A DNA stretch of 64,000 nucleotides from Lysobacter sp. (GCA_013141175.1 JABFRN010000001.1:558001-622000); one strand, 5' to 3'. Counted from the first letter of the stretch, positions 36,991 to 48,422 are shown. A program made the numbers and translations. The notes: a model not told the origin generated them from the letters alone.

Positions 36991-37014
36991 AAACCCCGCA
37001 TCGCTGCGGGGTTT
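36991..37014. terminator. bidirectional terminator between PLA2-like gene and groEL
   Basis: Perfect ten-pair stem AAACCCCGCA / TGCGGGGTTT with TCGC loop. T-runs on both strands. Serves the plus-strand PLA2-like gene and may also end the minus-strand groEL transcript. Confidence 0.85.
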
Positions 37015-37104
37015 CTATAACGCGACATCCTGCGGAGCGAGCGAAGGCCAAGGATGGCCTTCGCTTGGACGTAGCCCGGTGCTGAGCGAAGCGAAGCCCG
37101 GGTT

Positions 37105-37123
37105 AATCGATCAGGATGATCGA

Positions 37124-37125
<2 letters not shown>
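37105..37125. repeat. inverted repeat at the groEL stop
   Basis: AATCGATCA / TGATCGATT, nine perfect pairs with a three-base loop, touching the groEL stop codon. Just beyond lies GTAGCCCGG ... CCCGGGTTA (about 37070-37104), a dispersed repeat-like pattern. Function not known. Confidence 0.4.
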
Positions 37126-38928
<1,803 letters not shown>

Positions 38929-38939
38929 CACCTCTGCGA

Positions 38940-39227
38940 TCAACCGAGGATCGCGAGGATGTCGTCTTCTTTGACGATCTTGTATTCGACACCTTCGTGC
39001 TTGTAGGCCGAACCGGCGTACTGGCCGTAGATCACCTTGTCGCCGACCTTCACCTTGGGGGTGCGCACGGTGCCGTTGTCCAGCGCCTTGCCCTCGCCCA
39101 CGGCCAGCACTTCGCCCTTGGTCGGCTTTTCCTTGGCGTTGTCGGGGATGTAGATGCCGCCGGCAGTGACTTCTTCGGCTTCGATCGGCTTGACGACCAC
39201 ACGGTCGTAGAGCGGCTTGAGATTCAT
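38940..39227 (-). CDS. groS: 10 kDa co-chaperonin GroES
   Basis: 95 residues. Matches the family throughout: [39 protein letters not shown], and the C-terminal [18 protein letters not shown]. The ATG at 39227 is preceded by CGAGGG at 39237-39232. First gene of groES-groEL, controlled by the CIRCE site just upstream. Confidence 0.98.
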   Translation of the reverse strand: MNLKPLYDRVVVKPIEAEEVTAGGIYIPDNAKEKPTKGEVLAVGEGKALDNGTVRTPKVKVGDKVIYGQYAGSAYKHEGVEYKIVKEDDILAILG

Positions 39228-39270
39228 GAGAACCCTCGCAAGTGGTTGATTGATGGGAGAAAGGGCGGCG

Positions 39271-39300
39271 ATTTTAGCAGTCCCCGGTGGGGAGTGCCAA
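39271..39300 (-). promoter_or_regulatory. CIRCE operator with overlapping promoter for groES-groEL
   Basis: TTAGCAGTC (39274-39282), nine bases, GAGTGCCAA (39292-39300): two mismatches to the CIRCE consensus TTAGCACTC-N9-GAGTGCTAA, the binding site of the HrcA repressor. On the minus strand TTGGCA (39300-39295), 18 bases and TAAAAT (39276-39271) form -35 and -10 boxes inside the same element. Repression by HrcA and induction by heat are expected. Confidence 0.88.
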
Positions 39301-39650
39301 AGCCGAGGCCAAAAAACGCCCTGAGTTTCGGGACGGGCCAAAGATGGGGGGCTTCGGCGGGGTTTCAAGGGGCGCGAGCGGCAAGCGGTCTGCCGAGAGG
39401 CTGCGCGTTCGCAATCCATCGGCACCGCACACGGGCCGTCTCTCTGGTAGGTCTGCGCACCCATGGGGCCGGCCGACGGCGGATCCGGTGCAAGGCTGCG
39501 AAACGCTCGGGCATTTCGCACGTAACCCGATCATTTTCATGGCTTATTGCATCAAAGCGGCACGTCTTGAGCGACATCAAGATGGTGCGCACGGAAGGGG
39601 CTATGGTCCATCGGTGCCAGATATCCCGCTGGCCAGCCGGACGCCATCCC
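39301..39650. other. intergenic region upstream of the ferric-reductase-like gene
   Basis: About 350 bases that hold the upstream side of the groES promoter and the start region of the next plus-strand gene. In-frame start codons exist at 39582 and 39603, but the first residues they add do not look like a signal or membrane segment. Nothing else is recognised. Confidence 0.4.
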
Positions 39651-40916
39651 ATGCGCCTCAACACGTGGTCGTTCCTCTCCGGCCTTGTACTGGTGAGCTT
39701 CGTGGTCGTGGCCCGGGAGCTGCCCGCCGGCACGCGCCTGACGATGGCGGCCTTCAGCCTGTCCTCCGGCGTCGTCGCACTGGTGCTGATGGCCGCAGCG
39801 GCGCTCCTGGGCGCACGATGGTCTGTTGTCGAAAGCGCATTCGGCGGTCTGGACCGGGTTTACGAAACGCATAAATGGCTCGGCGTATGGGCGCTGGCAT
39901 TCGCGTCCGTGCACCTGGTGTTCAAGGCCGGAATGCAGGGCTGGGACACGGCCGCGATCCTCTCGTTGCCGCCGTCCTACGTCAGGCTGGTGCGGCAATT
40001 GAGCTTCGTGGCCCTGATGCTGATCGTGTTGCTGGCCTTGAACCGCAAGATCCCCTATCGCACCTGGCGCTGGTGGCACAAATTGTCGGGGCCGCTGTTC
40101 CTGATCGTGGTCCTGCACTGGCTCAGCTTCAAGACACCGATCGTGCTGGCATCGCCGGCCGGTCTCTGGCTGGCGACGGTCGCGACACTCGGTCTGGCGG
40201 GCGCGCTGTACAAGCTGCTGCTCTATCCGGTCTTGTCCAGGCATGCCGAGTACAAAATCGTCGACATCGTGCCGGGCCCGGCGGCGATCGCGCTGTCGTT
40301 GCAACCGGTGGGAAAACGCATCGCTTTCGAACCGGGCCAGTTTGCATTCGTGTCGATCCAATCACCCGGACTGCGCGAGCCGCATCCGTTCACGATCGCC
40401 TGTCCGAATGCGCCCGGCGAACCCATCCAGTTCCTGGTGCGCGCCCTGGGCGACTACACCGGCACACTGGTCGCGGACGCGAGCATCGGCATGCACGCCG
40501 ACGTCTATGCACCGTTCGGTCGCTTCCAGCGTCCGACCGCTTCGAAACGCGAAATCTGGGTGGCGGGCGGCATCGGCATCTCACCGTTCATCGCCTGGCT
40601 CCGCGATGGCGCCGCGACCGGGCTGGAGCGGGTGACGCTGTTCCATTTCTACACGCCCGGACGCGAGTTCCCCAGCATCGAAGCGCTGGATACATTGACC
40701 CGGGAACGCGGCGTCGAATGCGTGCAGGTGCCCGACGGAAGCATGTCCGCCGCTTTCCGCGATCGCTTCGGCGAGATCGCGCGGAGCATCGCAACCACCG
40801 ATATCGACATCTGTTTCTGTGGCCCGAAGGGCCTGTTGACGGATCTTCGCGCAGCGATGGCCGAACACGGCTTACCCGCCTCGAAGCTGCGCTTCGAGCG
40901 GTTCGATTTCCGCTGA
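39651..40916 (+). CDS. ferric reductase-like transmembrane flavoprotein
   Basis: 421 residues from ATG 39651. The first 190 residues carry about six transmembrane helices with histidines in two pairs (THKWLGVWALAFASVH and WWHKLSGPLFLIVVLH), the pattern of ferric-reductase heme-b proteins. The rest is a ferredoxin-NADP reductase-type domain: FVSIQSPGLREPHPFTIA for FAD and WVAGGIGISPFIAWL for NAD(P), ending FCGPKGLLTDLRAAM. Electron transfer across the inner membrane is expected; the final acceptor is unknown. Isolated from its neighbours by a strong terminator-like hairpin. Confidence 0.88.
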   Translation: MRLNTWSFLSGLVLVSFVVVARELPAGTRLTMAAFSLSSGVVALVLMAAAALLGARWSVVESAFGGLDRVYETHKWLGVWALAFASVHLVFKAGMQGWDTAAILSLPPSYVRLVRQLSFVALMLIVLLALNRKIPYRTWRWWHKLSGPLFLIVVLHWLSFKTPIVLASPAGLWLATVATLGLAGALYKLLLYPVLSRHAEYKIVDIVPGPAAIALSLQPVGKRIAFEPGQFAFVSIQSPGLREPHPFTIACPNAPGEPIQFLVRALGDYTGTLVADASIGMHADVYAPFGRFQRPTASKREIWVAGGIGISPFIAWLRDGAATGLERVTLFHFYTPGREFPSIEALDTLTRERGVECVQVPDGSMSAAFRDRFGEIARSIATTDIDICFCGPKGLLTDLRAAMAEHGLPASKLRFERFDFR

Positions 40917-40965
40917 GGGCATGCGCGAACGATTCCGGCGTACCGGATACCGCCGCTTCAACGCA

Positions 40966-40993
40966 ACGGGCGGCGGATCGCTCCGCCGCCCGT
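40966..40993. terminator. hairpin between convergent genes
   Basis: Twelve-pair stem ACGGGCGGCGGA / TCCGCCGCCCGT with TCGC loop, lying between the ferric-reductase-like gene (plus) and the secreted-protein gene (minus). No clear T-run. The core GGCGGATCGCTCCGCC recurs in the hairpin at 41914-41943. Confidence 0.6.
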
Positions 40994-41040
40994 CGATCAC
41001 GTCCACACCCGGGGTCCGACCGGGCGGCGGCCCCAAAATC

Positions 41041-41697
41041 TCATCGCACGTAGAACATGCCCGCATAGAACGGGCCCTGCGGCACGCCGCCGGTTTCGCC
41101 CAATGCACGAATGGTGATGGTCTGCAGGGTTTCGCCTGCCGAGGCACGAATACCGAGGTAACCGACCTGAGGTGCGACCGGGTAGTAGCCCAGATCCTGG
41201 CCGTTGACCGTGACGACGAAACCATAGGTGATCTGGAAATCGGGTTGACCATCCAGCGTCGGCAGTAAATCGAAACCGAATTCGGTCGTCGGCTGGGTGA
41301 ATGCGACCTCGATCACGCGACCTTGCGTCGCGGGGTTCCAGTTGATCCAGCGCTTCACTTTCAGGCCATCGACTTTTGCTTCGCGCGTGCGACCGCGATC
41401 GTCGGTCGTCATCGGAACGGGCATGCCCATCGAGCCCACCGAATTGTAGCCGTACACGTATTTCAGCTGGAAACGGTTGCACGTTACCGCAGCAAGATCG
41501 TTGAAGCCGACGCATTCCTCACCGGGAAGCTGTGCCAGCGCAACCCCCAGCGGAACCTTCAGTTTCCTCGAATCGACCACCACCCAACTGTAGCGCGTGG
41601 CTTCCGCGCCAGGAAATTGGGTGACTTCGGCAGCGCTGGCAGCAGCCGGCAACAGCATGGCCAGCAACGACATTGAAGCAATTGCGATTCGTTTCAT
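41041..41697 (-). CDS. secreted protein of unknown function
   Basis: 218 residues with signal peptide (SLLAMLLPAAASAAE, cleavage near residue 22). Start 41697 chosen for GGAGACG upstream. The mature part is beta-rich: VTQFPGAEATRYSWVVVDSR, KVKRWINWNP, FGFDLLPTLDGQPDFQITYG, ending FYAGMFYVR. Cysteines only at CVGF and TCNRF. Not matched to a named family; a periplasmic or outer-surface role is inferred from the signal. Positioned next to a TonB-dependent receptor on the same strand. Confidence 0.8.
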   Translation of the reverse strand: MKRIAIASMSLLAMLLPAAASAAEVTQFPGAEATRYSWVVVDSRKLKVPLGVALAQLPGEECVGFNDLAAVTCNRFQLKYVYGYNSVGSMGMPVPMTTDDRGRTREAKVDGLKVKRWINWNPATQGRVIEVAFTQPTTEFGFDLLPTLDGQPDFQITYGFVVTVNGQDLGYYPVAPQVGYLGIRASAGETLQTITIRALGETGGVPQGPFYAGMFYVR

Positions 41698-42000
41698 GGA
41701 GCGTCTCCGTGTGGCATGCCAGGGATACAAGATCCGCTACGGTGCCCTGCCCGCGCGCGATCCGCTTTGTTGTCTAGCCCAACGCCCCCTGACGTCTGGA
41801 CGCAGTCTACGGCCACATGAAAACGATTCCCACTCCATATCCATTCCATACGTGGAAGGCAGCGTCTGAAAAACAGCAACGCTGTCATGGCTGGCAGGCG
41901 CCGCATAACGAAAAACGGCCGGCGGATCGCTCCGCCAGCCGTTGGTGCCATACGGCCCGGGGTATGCCGCCCGGGCCGGAGAAACATCATCAAACCGTGA
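41698..42000. other. gap between TonB receptor and secreted protein
   Basis: 303 bases without a gene: it contains the terminator of the receptor gene (41911-41943) and the promoter region of the downstream secreted-protein gene. Small open frames here are not convincing. Confidence 0.5.
41911..41943 (-). terminator. TonB-dependent receptor terminator
   Basis: AACGGC-c-GGCGGA (41914-41926), TCGC loop, TCCGCC-a-GCCGTT (41931-41943). On the minus strand the stem is followed by TTTTT (41915-41911). Lies 57 bases after the receptor stop codon. Confidence 0.8.
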
Positions 42001-44859
42001 TCAGAAACGGTAATCCGCACTCACGTACCAGAACGCACCCGGCAGGTCGTAGGTACCGGCGTCGTAACCGTTCAAGGAGCATCCCAAACATACGGGCGCT
42101 TCCCTGCCGAAGACGTTGTTGGCGCCAGCCGACAATTTCAGCCCTTCCAGCGCGAACGCGTTCTTCCAGCCGAACTGGATGTCGTGATAGGTCGTGGAGC
42201 CGAGGGTGTTGAAATCGACACCATCGCAACCCGGCAAGCCTTCGAGGCCCGCACAGGTTTCCTTGACGCTGCTGATGTAGCGCGAGGTCCAGTTCAGATC
42301 GAGATTGCCGCGATGCCAACCCAACTGCAGATTCGACTGCCATTCCGGGATGGCGCTGTCGCTGACCTCGATACCGACGGCGCGCGAAGATACGTTGCCC
42401 GCAGCGTCGACCGCCTTGTAGTCGTTGACGAAGGTCGACTGCAACGACGCGCTGAGACCGCCGAAGCCCCATTCCGGACTCAACCAGTTGACCTTGACGT
42501 CGACACCGTCGGTCTCGACGCGGCCCAGGTTGGAGAGGAAGTTGTTCGGCGGACTCAGGTCGCCGCTGGAGATGCGGGTGAACGGCGAGCATGCGGGGCC
42601 CGTGCCGTTCTGCTGGGCGTAGCAAGCATCCAGCAGGGCCTGAAGATCGTTGGCCTGGATCGCACCATCGATCTTGTGGTTGTAATAGCTCAGCTCGACA
42701 TCAAGCTTGCGCGACCACGCGGCATCTTCGGCCCAACCGGGGCTGTAGACCGCACCGAAAGTGAAGCTGTCGGATTCTTCGGGATCCAGATTCGCGTTGC
42801 CGCCGGTGAAGGTGGTGATCTGGGTATTGGCCTGTTCGAAATTGTTGGGCACGCCCGCCGCCACGCACGCCGCTTCCAGGCCCGGCGAGATGCCGTTGGT
42901 GGTGTCGACAACGACCTGGTTGGTCGGACCACAGGGGTCGACCAGGGTCGCGCCGAACTGGGTCAGACCGTACAACTCGCCGAGGTTCGGCGCGCGGAAG
43001 CCCTGCGAATACGTACCACGCACCACCAGGTCTTCGATCGGCTGCCAGCGGAAGCCCGCTTTACCCGTGGTCGCGCTTCCGAACGTGGAGTAGTCCGAGT
43101 AGCGAATCGCGGCCGTCAGATCGAGGGTCGCGAGCACCGGGAAGTTGAATTCGCCGTAGATTTCGCTGACTTTGTACTCGGCCGACACCGCCGATGCGAA
43201 CGAGTCCTGCGACTCGCCGGTCTGGCGCAGCGGATCCGGATTGAAGTCGCCCTGATAGCGGCGGTGTTCGACACCGATGGCGAAACCGGCGGTGCGATCA
43301 GCGATGTTGAACAGGTCGCCGGTGATATTGCCCGAGAAGATGTCGAGCACTTGGGTGCTGGCGTCGCGCTGATCGGTACGGATGTAGTCGATCATTGCCC
43401 GGGTGAACGGACGACCCTGTCCACCGAACAGATCCAACGGTACACAGCCCGGCGTGGCGGCGCAGACCGCGGGATCACCGAGAGCGATCTTGATCTTGCC
43501 GATGTTGTAGCCGTTGGTGAAACGCTGGCTGGCCGAGTTGCGGCTGTGCACGTAGTTCACGTCCCAGCCGTAGGTACGATCGCCGGCTTCGATCAGGCCG
43601 TCGAGACCCGCGTTGAAGTACCAGGTATCGACGTTCTGGGTGAACAGACGCGGGCCGACTTCCAGCGGGCGGCGGCCGATGAACAGGAAGTTCGAATTGG
43701 CGTCGAGCGCGAAACCGAACGGATTGTACGGATGGTTGACCGGGATCGAGATGGTATCGGCGATGCCGCCGGTGCCGGCGCCCGGGCCGACGAAGATCGG
43801 TTCCGGTGCGGCCTGATTGGTCGACTGACGGTTGTTGAACAAGCCCTTGACGTGCAGACGGGTGTTTTCGCTCAGATCGATATTGATACTGGCGAACACC
43901 GACTTGCGCTCGCTCGGCGTCAGCAACAGGTTGAACGGCGCGAAGTTGAAGCGATCCGAGCTGTCGAAGACATTGTAGGTGCCGCCGTTCGGATTGCCCG
44001 GCACGAACACCGGCGTGGTGGTGCCCGGGTTGAGGGTGATGTTGTAGGTGGTGGCGCCGCTGGGGTCGGTGAATCTGAAACGGCCCTGCGGGGTACCGGA
44101 ACTACCGAAGTCCAAGCCACCGCCCGGCACGGGGAAAGACGACTGGTCCCACGTACCCGAGCTGATCGCGTCCTGCTTGTAGAAGCTGGCGCCGAAGACG
44201 CCGGTCCAACCGTCACCGCCGGTACCGAAGGTGAAGGACGCATCCTTGGTCTCGCCACCGCGGCTGTATTCGCCGTAGTAGGTGTGGACTTCGGCGCCGT
44301 CGAAATTCTTGCGGGTGATGATGTTGACCACGCCGGCGATGGCGTCGGAGCCGTAGATCGCCGAGGCGCCGTCTTCCAGCACTTCGATGCGCTCGACGAT
44401 CGCCAGCGGGATGGTGTTGAGGTCGGCGCTGCCGCTGACGCCGGAGGCCGAGGACTCGTTGACCCAGCGGATGCCGTCGACGAGGACCAGCACGCGCTGC
44501 GAGCCGAGATTGCGCAGATCGACCTGGGCCGAGCCGGCACCGATGCCGCCGCCATCCGGCGGATAGCCGAAGTTGCCGGAGGAGTTGAACTTGGCGTTCA
44601 GTGCCTTGCCGCTGGCGCTGAGCTGTTGCAGCAGCTCGCCGACGCTGGCGAGGCCGGTTTCTTCGATTTTGGCGCGATCCATCACGTAGACCGGCTGTGC
44701 GGTCACGGCGTTGGTCTGTTTGATGCGGGTGCCGGTGATACTGATCGTATCGAGCGTGTTCTCTTCCTGGCTGTCCTGCGCTGCGGCGATGCCGGGCAGC
44801 GCGAGCAACAAGGTCAGATGGACAGCGGCCGTCAGGCGATTACGGCGCAGCTTGTTCAT
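42001..44859 (-). CDS. TonB-dependent outer membrane receptor
   Basis: 952 residues. Signal peptide ([21 protein letters not shown]) and a plug domain with [11 protein letters not shown], a [14 protein letters not shown] segment and LVDGIRWVN; the beta-barrel follows to a C-terminal aromatic [10 protein letters not shown], typical of outer-membrane proteins. The start at 44859 has GGAGAG six bases upstream. Plug cysteines are absent. The cargo (siderophore, sugar or peptide) cannot be told; no transporter genes are adjacent. Family is secure. Confidence 0.93.
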   Translation of the reverse strand: MNKLRRNRLTAAVHLTLLLALPGIAAAQDSQEENTLDTISITGTRIKQTNAVTAQPVYVMDRAKIEETGLASVGELLQQLSASGKALNAKFNSSGNFGYPPDGGGIGAGSAQVDLRNLGSQRVLVLVDGIRWVNESSASGVSGSADLNTIPLAIVERIEVLEDGASAIYGSDAIAGVVNIITRKNFDGAEVHTYYGEYSRGGETKDASFTFGTGGDGWTGVFGASFYKQDAISSGTWDQSSFPVPGGGLDFGSSGTPQGRFRFTDPSGATTYNITLNPGTTTPVFVPGNPNGGTYNVFDSSDRFNFAPFNLLLTPSERKSVFASINIDLSENTRLHVKGLFNNRQSTNQAAPEPIFVGPGAGTGGIADTISIPVNHPYNPFGFALDANSNFLFIGRRPLEVGPRLFTQNVDTWYFNAGLDGLIEAGDRTYGWDVNYVHSRNSASQRFTNGYNIGKIKIALGDPAVCAATPGCVPLDLFGGQGRPFTRAMIDYIRTDQRDASTQVLDIFSGNITGDLFNIADRTAGFAIGVEHRRYQGDFNPDPLRQTGESQDSFASAVSAEYKVSEIYGEFNFPVLATLDLTAAIRYSDYSTFGSATTGKAGFRWQPIEDLVVRGTYSQGFRAPNLGELYGLTQFGATLVDPCGPTNQVVVDTTNGISPGLEAACVAAGVPNNFEQANTQITTFTGGNANLDPEESDSFTFGAVYSPGWAEDAAWSRKLDVELSYYNHKIDGAIQANDLQALLDACYAQQNGTGPACSPFTRISSGDLSPPNNFLSNLGRVETDGVDVKVNWLSPEWGFGGLSASLQSTFVNDYKAVDAAGNVSSRAVGIEVSDSAIPEWQSNLQLGWHRGNLDLNWTSRYISSVKETCAGLEGLPGCDGVDFNTLGSTTYHDIQFGWKNAFALEGLKLSAGANNVFGREAPVCLGCSLNGYDAGTYDLPGAFWYVSADYRF

Positions 44860-44938
44860 TGGGTTCTCTCCGTATGTATTTATTAGGTAATAGCGCTTGC
44901 CACCGCCGTTGGCCCCCTTCCGTGGGCGGTACCGGCAC

Positions 44939-44950
44939 TTTGTAAACAAA
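44939..44950. promoter_or_regulatory. AT-rich inverted repeat between receptor and lytic transglycosylase
   Basis: TTTGT-AA-ACAAA in a GC-rich divergent gap. On the minus strand TTTACA could be a -35 for the receptor gene. Might be an operator; unproven. Confidence 0.3.
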
Positions 44951-45064
44951 TTGTGAAGCCGGGGCAAGGTGCCGGTGGTGATCGGGGCTTCCGGCACGCC
45001 CCGCAACTGACCTGTTCACCCAGCTTCGCTATAGTCCCCGGCATGCGAATCCCCCAGCACCCTC

Positions 45065-47056
45065 GTGGGCCTGCTCGCCGCCCTCCTCCCGGCCGCCTGC
45101 ACCGCCCAGACCTACGACCCCACGCTGGCCCAGACCCGGGCCGCACTGGACGCCGCCGAGCGCGGCCAGCCCGAAACTGCGCCACTCCCGGCCGGACATC
45201 CGCTCGCCGGCTGGGTCGAATATGCCGGCCTGCGCAAGGAGATCGACGTCCTGTCCGCCAACGACGGACAGGCGTTCCTGAACCGTTATCGCGGTCAGGC
45301 CGTGGCCGAAACCTTCCGCGAACAGTGGCTGGCGGCGCTCGCCAAACGCGAAGATTGGCCCAGCTACCGCAGCGCCTGGTCGACCTCGATCAAGAGCACC
45401 ACATTGCGCTGTGCCGAACTCGGTGCACGCCAGGCATTGGGCGCGACCGGCGCCGATTGGACCGCCGCCGCCCAAGCGTTGTGGCGCAACGCCGGCAAAT
45501 CGCTGCCGAACGAATGCGATGCACCGATGGCGGTGCTTGCCGCCAACGGCGGGCTTGAGCCCGCCCTGCGATGGGAACGGATCGAGAAGGCCGCCGCCGA
45601 ATGGCAGCCCGGCGTCATGCGCGCAGCCGCACGCGGCCTGCCCGCCGAAGAGTTCGCGCTGGCGAACGATTACGCCGCCTTCGTCGAATCCGTCCACGAC
45701 CGCGCGCTGGGCTGGCCGAAGTCGCCGCGCAGCCGCCTGATCGCCTCGTACGGCCTCGCGCGGCTCGCCAAATCGCTGCCGCAGTCGGTGGACACCACGC
45801 TGCCGAAATTCGCGAATGCGCTCGGCTTGACCGACGAAGAGCGCGGACGCGCGCTGTATCAGGCCGCACTGCAGACCGTCGCCTCCTATCTGCCGGATTC
45901 GGCCCGCCGCTTGAACGCAGTGCCCGATGTCGCCTACGACGCGCGACTGCACGAATGGCGGGTGCGCGAAGCGATGGCGCGCTCGGACTGGAACGGCGCG
46001 CTCGCCGCGATCCGCAAGATGGGCGCGGAACAACGCCGCGATTCGCGATGGCGCTACTTCGAAGCGCGCCTGCTGGAAATCAGCGGCGACAAGGCCAACG
46101 CCGCGATCCTGTATCGCGATGCCGCCAACAAACCGGAGTTCCACGGCTTTCTGGCCGCCGACCGCATCGGCGTGCCGTACGCGCTGTGCCCATGGACGCC
46201 GAAAACCGACGCCGCCGCGAAAACCGCGGTCGCGCACGATCCGGCGATGGTCCGTGCGATGCAGTTGTATCGGCTCGAACGGGCGACCTGGGCCGAACGG
46301 GAGTGGAACGACGCACTCGCACGGTTCACGCCCGAGCAGCGCAGGATCGCGGTCGACATCGCTCAGGACAACGGCTGGTTCGATCGCGGCGTGTTCGGCC
46401 TGATCAATGTCGGCGGCAAGTCGTATCCGGAAGAATCGCGGCTGTATGCGCTGCGCTTCCCATTGCATCACGACAGCGCGATCCGGCGCGAAGCGGCGAA
46501 GCACAACATCGATCCGACCTGGGTCGCGGCCGAGATCCGCGCCGAAAGCGTGTTCAACCCGAAAGCGCGTTCGCACGCCGATGCGCGCGGCCTGATGCAG
46601 GTGCTGCCCGGCACCGGCGCAGGCATCGCGAAACGCCTGGGCCTGCCGTGGCGCGGAGGCGAGAGCCTGTACGAGCCCGAACTCAACATCAGTCTGGGCA
46701 CCGCCTATCTGCGCGAACTCGAAGACAAATACGGCATGACCTACACCGCGATCGCCGCGTACAACGCCGGCCCCGCGCCGGTGGCACGCTGGCAGTCGCA
46801 GCGCCCGGACATGGACGCGGATTTCTGGATCGAGACCATCAGCTACAAGGAAACCCGCGATTACGTCGCGCGCATCCTCGCCTTCAGCGTGATCTACGAT
46901 TGGCGGCTCAACGGCAACGCGATGCCGATCACCGACCGCCTCGCCGGGCGCATCGTCGATACGCGCAAGAAATTCGTCTGTCCGCTGCCACCGGAACTGC
47001 CTGCACCGCCGACAGCAGCACCGACGCCCGCACCCGCACGCAAGACGCAGCGATGA
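45065..47056 (+). CDS. slt: soluble lytic murein transglycosylase (Slt70-like)
   Basis: 663 residues counted from GTG 45065. Long superhelical N-terminal part rich in Ala/Leu, then the SLT domain: catalytic Glu in AEIRAESVFNPKARS (about residue 499), GLMQVLPGTG and AAYNAGPAPVARW. As annotated the protein begins MGLLAALLPAACTAQ with no charged n-region. A plausible fuller start, ATG 45043, is out of frame because of the C5 tract at 45051-45055; with C4 it would read MRIPSTLVGLLAALL, a proper signal peptide. Periplasmic peptidoglycan cleavage. The stop overlaps the next gene by 4 bases. Confidence 0.9.
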   Translation: MGLLAALLPAACTAQTYDPTLAQTRAALDAAERGQPETAPLPAGHPLAGWVEYAGLRKEIDVLSANDGQAFLNRYRGQAVAETFREQWLAALAKREDWPSYRSAWSTSIKSTTLRCAELGARQALGATGADWTAAAQALWRNAGKSLPNECDAPMAVLAANGGLEPALRWERIEKAAAEWQPGVMRAAARGLPAEEFALANDYAAFVESVHDRALGWPKSPRSRLIASYGLARLAKSLPQSVDTTLPKFANALGLTDEERGRALYQAALQTVASYLPDSARRLNAVPDVAYDARLHEWRVREAMARSDWNGALAAIRKMGAEQRRDSRWRYFEARLLEISGDKANAAILYRDAANKPEFHGFLAADRIGVPYALCPWTPKTDAAAKTAVAHDPAMVRAMQLYRLERATWAEREWNDALARFTPEQRRIAVDIAQDNGWFDRGVFGLINVGGKSYPEESRLYALRFPLHHDSAIRREAAKHNIDPTWVAAEIRAESVFNPKARSHADARGLMQVLPGTGAGIAKRLGLPWRGGESLYEPELNISLGTAYLRELEDKYGMTYTAIAAYNAGPAPVARWQSQRPDMDADFWIETISYKETRDYVARILAFSVIYDWRLNGNAMPITDRLAGRIVDTRKKFVCPLPPELPAPPTAAPTPAPARKTQR

Positions 47057-47946
47057 GCCGGACGATCGCCGTACTCGGCGGCAGCGGTTTCGTCGGTCGC
47101 GCGCTGGTGGCGCGTCTGCTCGCACAGGGCGAGCGCGTCCGCGTGCTGTCGCGCAACGTCGACGCCGCTGCACGCATCCCCGCAGGCGCGGAGTCGCTGA
47201 TCGGCGATGTGTTCGATGCCGCATTCCTGCGCAAAGCCTTCGACGGCGCCGATGCGGTCATCAATCTCGTCGGCATCCTCAACGAGCGCGGCGACGACGG
47301 CCGCGGATTCCACAGGGTCTATGTCGAACTTGCCGACACCATGCTCGCGGCGATGCAGGCGGCCGGCGTGCGCCGGCTGCTGCAGATGAGCGCACTGCAT
47401 GCCGGTGCCGGCGACAGCCATTACCTCAAGGCGCGCGGCGCGGCGGAAGCCCTGGTCCGTGCATCCGCGCTCGACTGGACGCTGTTCCGTCCATCGGTGA
47501 TCGCCGGCCCCGGCGACGGCTTGTTCTGTCGCTTCGCGCAACTGCTGCGCTTCTCGCCGGGCTTGCCGATCGGCCGGGCCGATGCCCGTTTCCAGCCGGT
47601 GTGGGTCGGCGATGTCGTCGCTGCCTTCGCGCTCGCACTCGATGACAAGGCCACCGTCGGTGCAAGTTACGATCTGGTCGGGCCCGAGGTGATGACGTTG
47701 GCGCAGATCGTCCACCTCACCGCGCGGACCAAAGGCTGGACCCGCTTCGTCGTGCCGCTGCCGGAGGTCTTCGGCCGCATGCAGGCGGAAATCGGCGAAC
47801 ACCTGCCGGGCAAACCGATCAGCCGCGACAACTGGCGTTCACTGCAGCGCGATTCGACCAGCGACGACAACGGGCTGCCGAAACTGGGCATTGCTCCCAC
47901 CGATGTGCGTGGCAAACTATCCGAGATCCTCGGCGTCGCCGCATAA
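47053..47946 (+). CDS. NAD(P)-binding protein, NDUFA9-like (atypical SDR)
   Basis: 297 residues. Rossmann start IAVLGGSGFVGRALVARLLA, AVINLVGILNERG, LQMSALHAGAGDSHYLKARGAAE (the active-site-like Y/K spacing) and RPSVIAGPGD. Resembles complex I NDUFA9-related or NmrA-like bacterial proteins. Coupled by ATGA to the lytic transglycosylase. Function in complex I or quinone metabolism is inferred from the family only. Confidence 0.85.
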   Translation: MSRTIAVLGGSGFVGRALVARLLAQGERVRVLSRNVDAAARIPAGAESLIGDVFDAAFLRKAFDGADAVINLVGILNERGDDGRGFHRVYVELADTMLAAMQAAGVRRLLQMSALHAGAGDSHYLKARGAAEALVRASALDWTLFRPSVIAGPGDGLFCRFAQLLRFSPGLPIGRADARFQPVWVGDVVAAFALALDDKATVGASYDLVGPEVMTLAQIVHLTARTKGWTRFVVPLPEVFGRMQAEIGEHLPGKPISRDNWRSLQRDSTSDDNGLPKLGIAPTDVRGKLSEILGVAA

Positions 47947-47948
47947 TC

Positions 47949-47996
47949 CACGCTCCACCACATCCGCGCTCCACCACATCCGCACTCCATCAAATC
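47949..47996 (+). repeat. three 16-bp tandem repeats
   Basis: CACGCTCCACCACATC, CGCGCTCCACCACATC and CGCACTCCATCAAATC, period 16, in the 67-base gap before the PH-domain gene. Copies 1 and 2 differ by one base; copy 3 has three more changes. Copy-number variation is possible. Confidence 0.8.
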
Positions 47997-48013
47997 CGCA
48001 CGAGGACATCGCC

Positions 48014-48391
48014 ATGGGATTGCTCGACGGCCTGCTGGGCCACGCCGGCGAAAAGCCGGTGGAAAAGATCGAAGAAGAATTCGCGCCGCTGCTCGCGCCG
48101 GGCGAAACCCTGCAGCGTGCGTTCGCGCTGATCCGCGACCTGATCGTGTTCACCGACCGTCGCGTCATCCTGGTCAACAAACAGGGCGTGACCGCGAAGA
48201 AGACCGAGTACCGCAGCATTCCCTACCGCGCGATCACGATGTTCTCGCTGGAGACCGCCGGCCATTTCGATCTCGAAGCCGAACTGCGGATCTGGCTGTC
48301 GGGTCAGGCGGCGCCGATCGAACTGCATCTCGGCCGCAACTCCGGCGCGCAGCAGATCATCGCGCTGTTGGCGCAGCACGCGCCGAAATAA
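48014..48391 (+). CDS. bacterial PH-domain protein
   Basis: 125 residues. Starts [12 protein letters not shown]; then a bPH-type beta-barrel with [20 protein letters not shown] and [18 protein letters not shown], and a C-terminal helix ending [11 protein letters not shown]. Small cytoplasmic proteins of this kind have no settled role. A GAGGA site at 48002-48006 lies upstream. 31 bases before cca. Confidence 0.85.
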   Translation: MGLLDGLLGHAGEKPVEKIEEEFAPLLAPGETLQRAFALIRDLIVFTDRRVILVNKQGVTAKKTEYRSIPYRAITMFSLETAGHFDLEAELRIWLSGQAAPIELHLGRNSGAQQIIALLAQHAPK

Positions 48392-48422
48392 TCACGACCC
48401 TATCGAAGCAATGGTTGCAACG

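Noticed and set aside
42184..44886. 900-codon plus-strand frame antisense to the TonB receptor
   Set aside because: No domain or signal; the receptor has signal peptide, plug and C-terminal aromatic residue.
44953..45558. Frame containing ATG 45043 as a separate 5' gene
   Set aside because: After the first few codons it becomes Arg/Pro-rich shadow sequence; the ATG is better explained as the lost start of the lytic transglycosylase.
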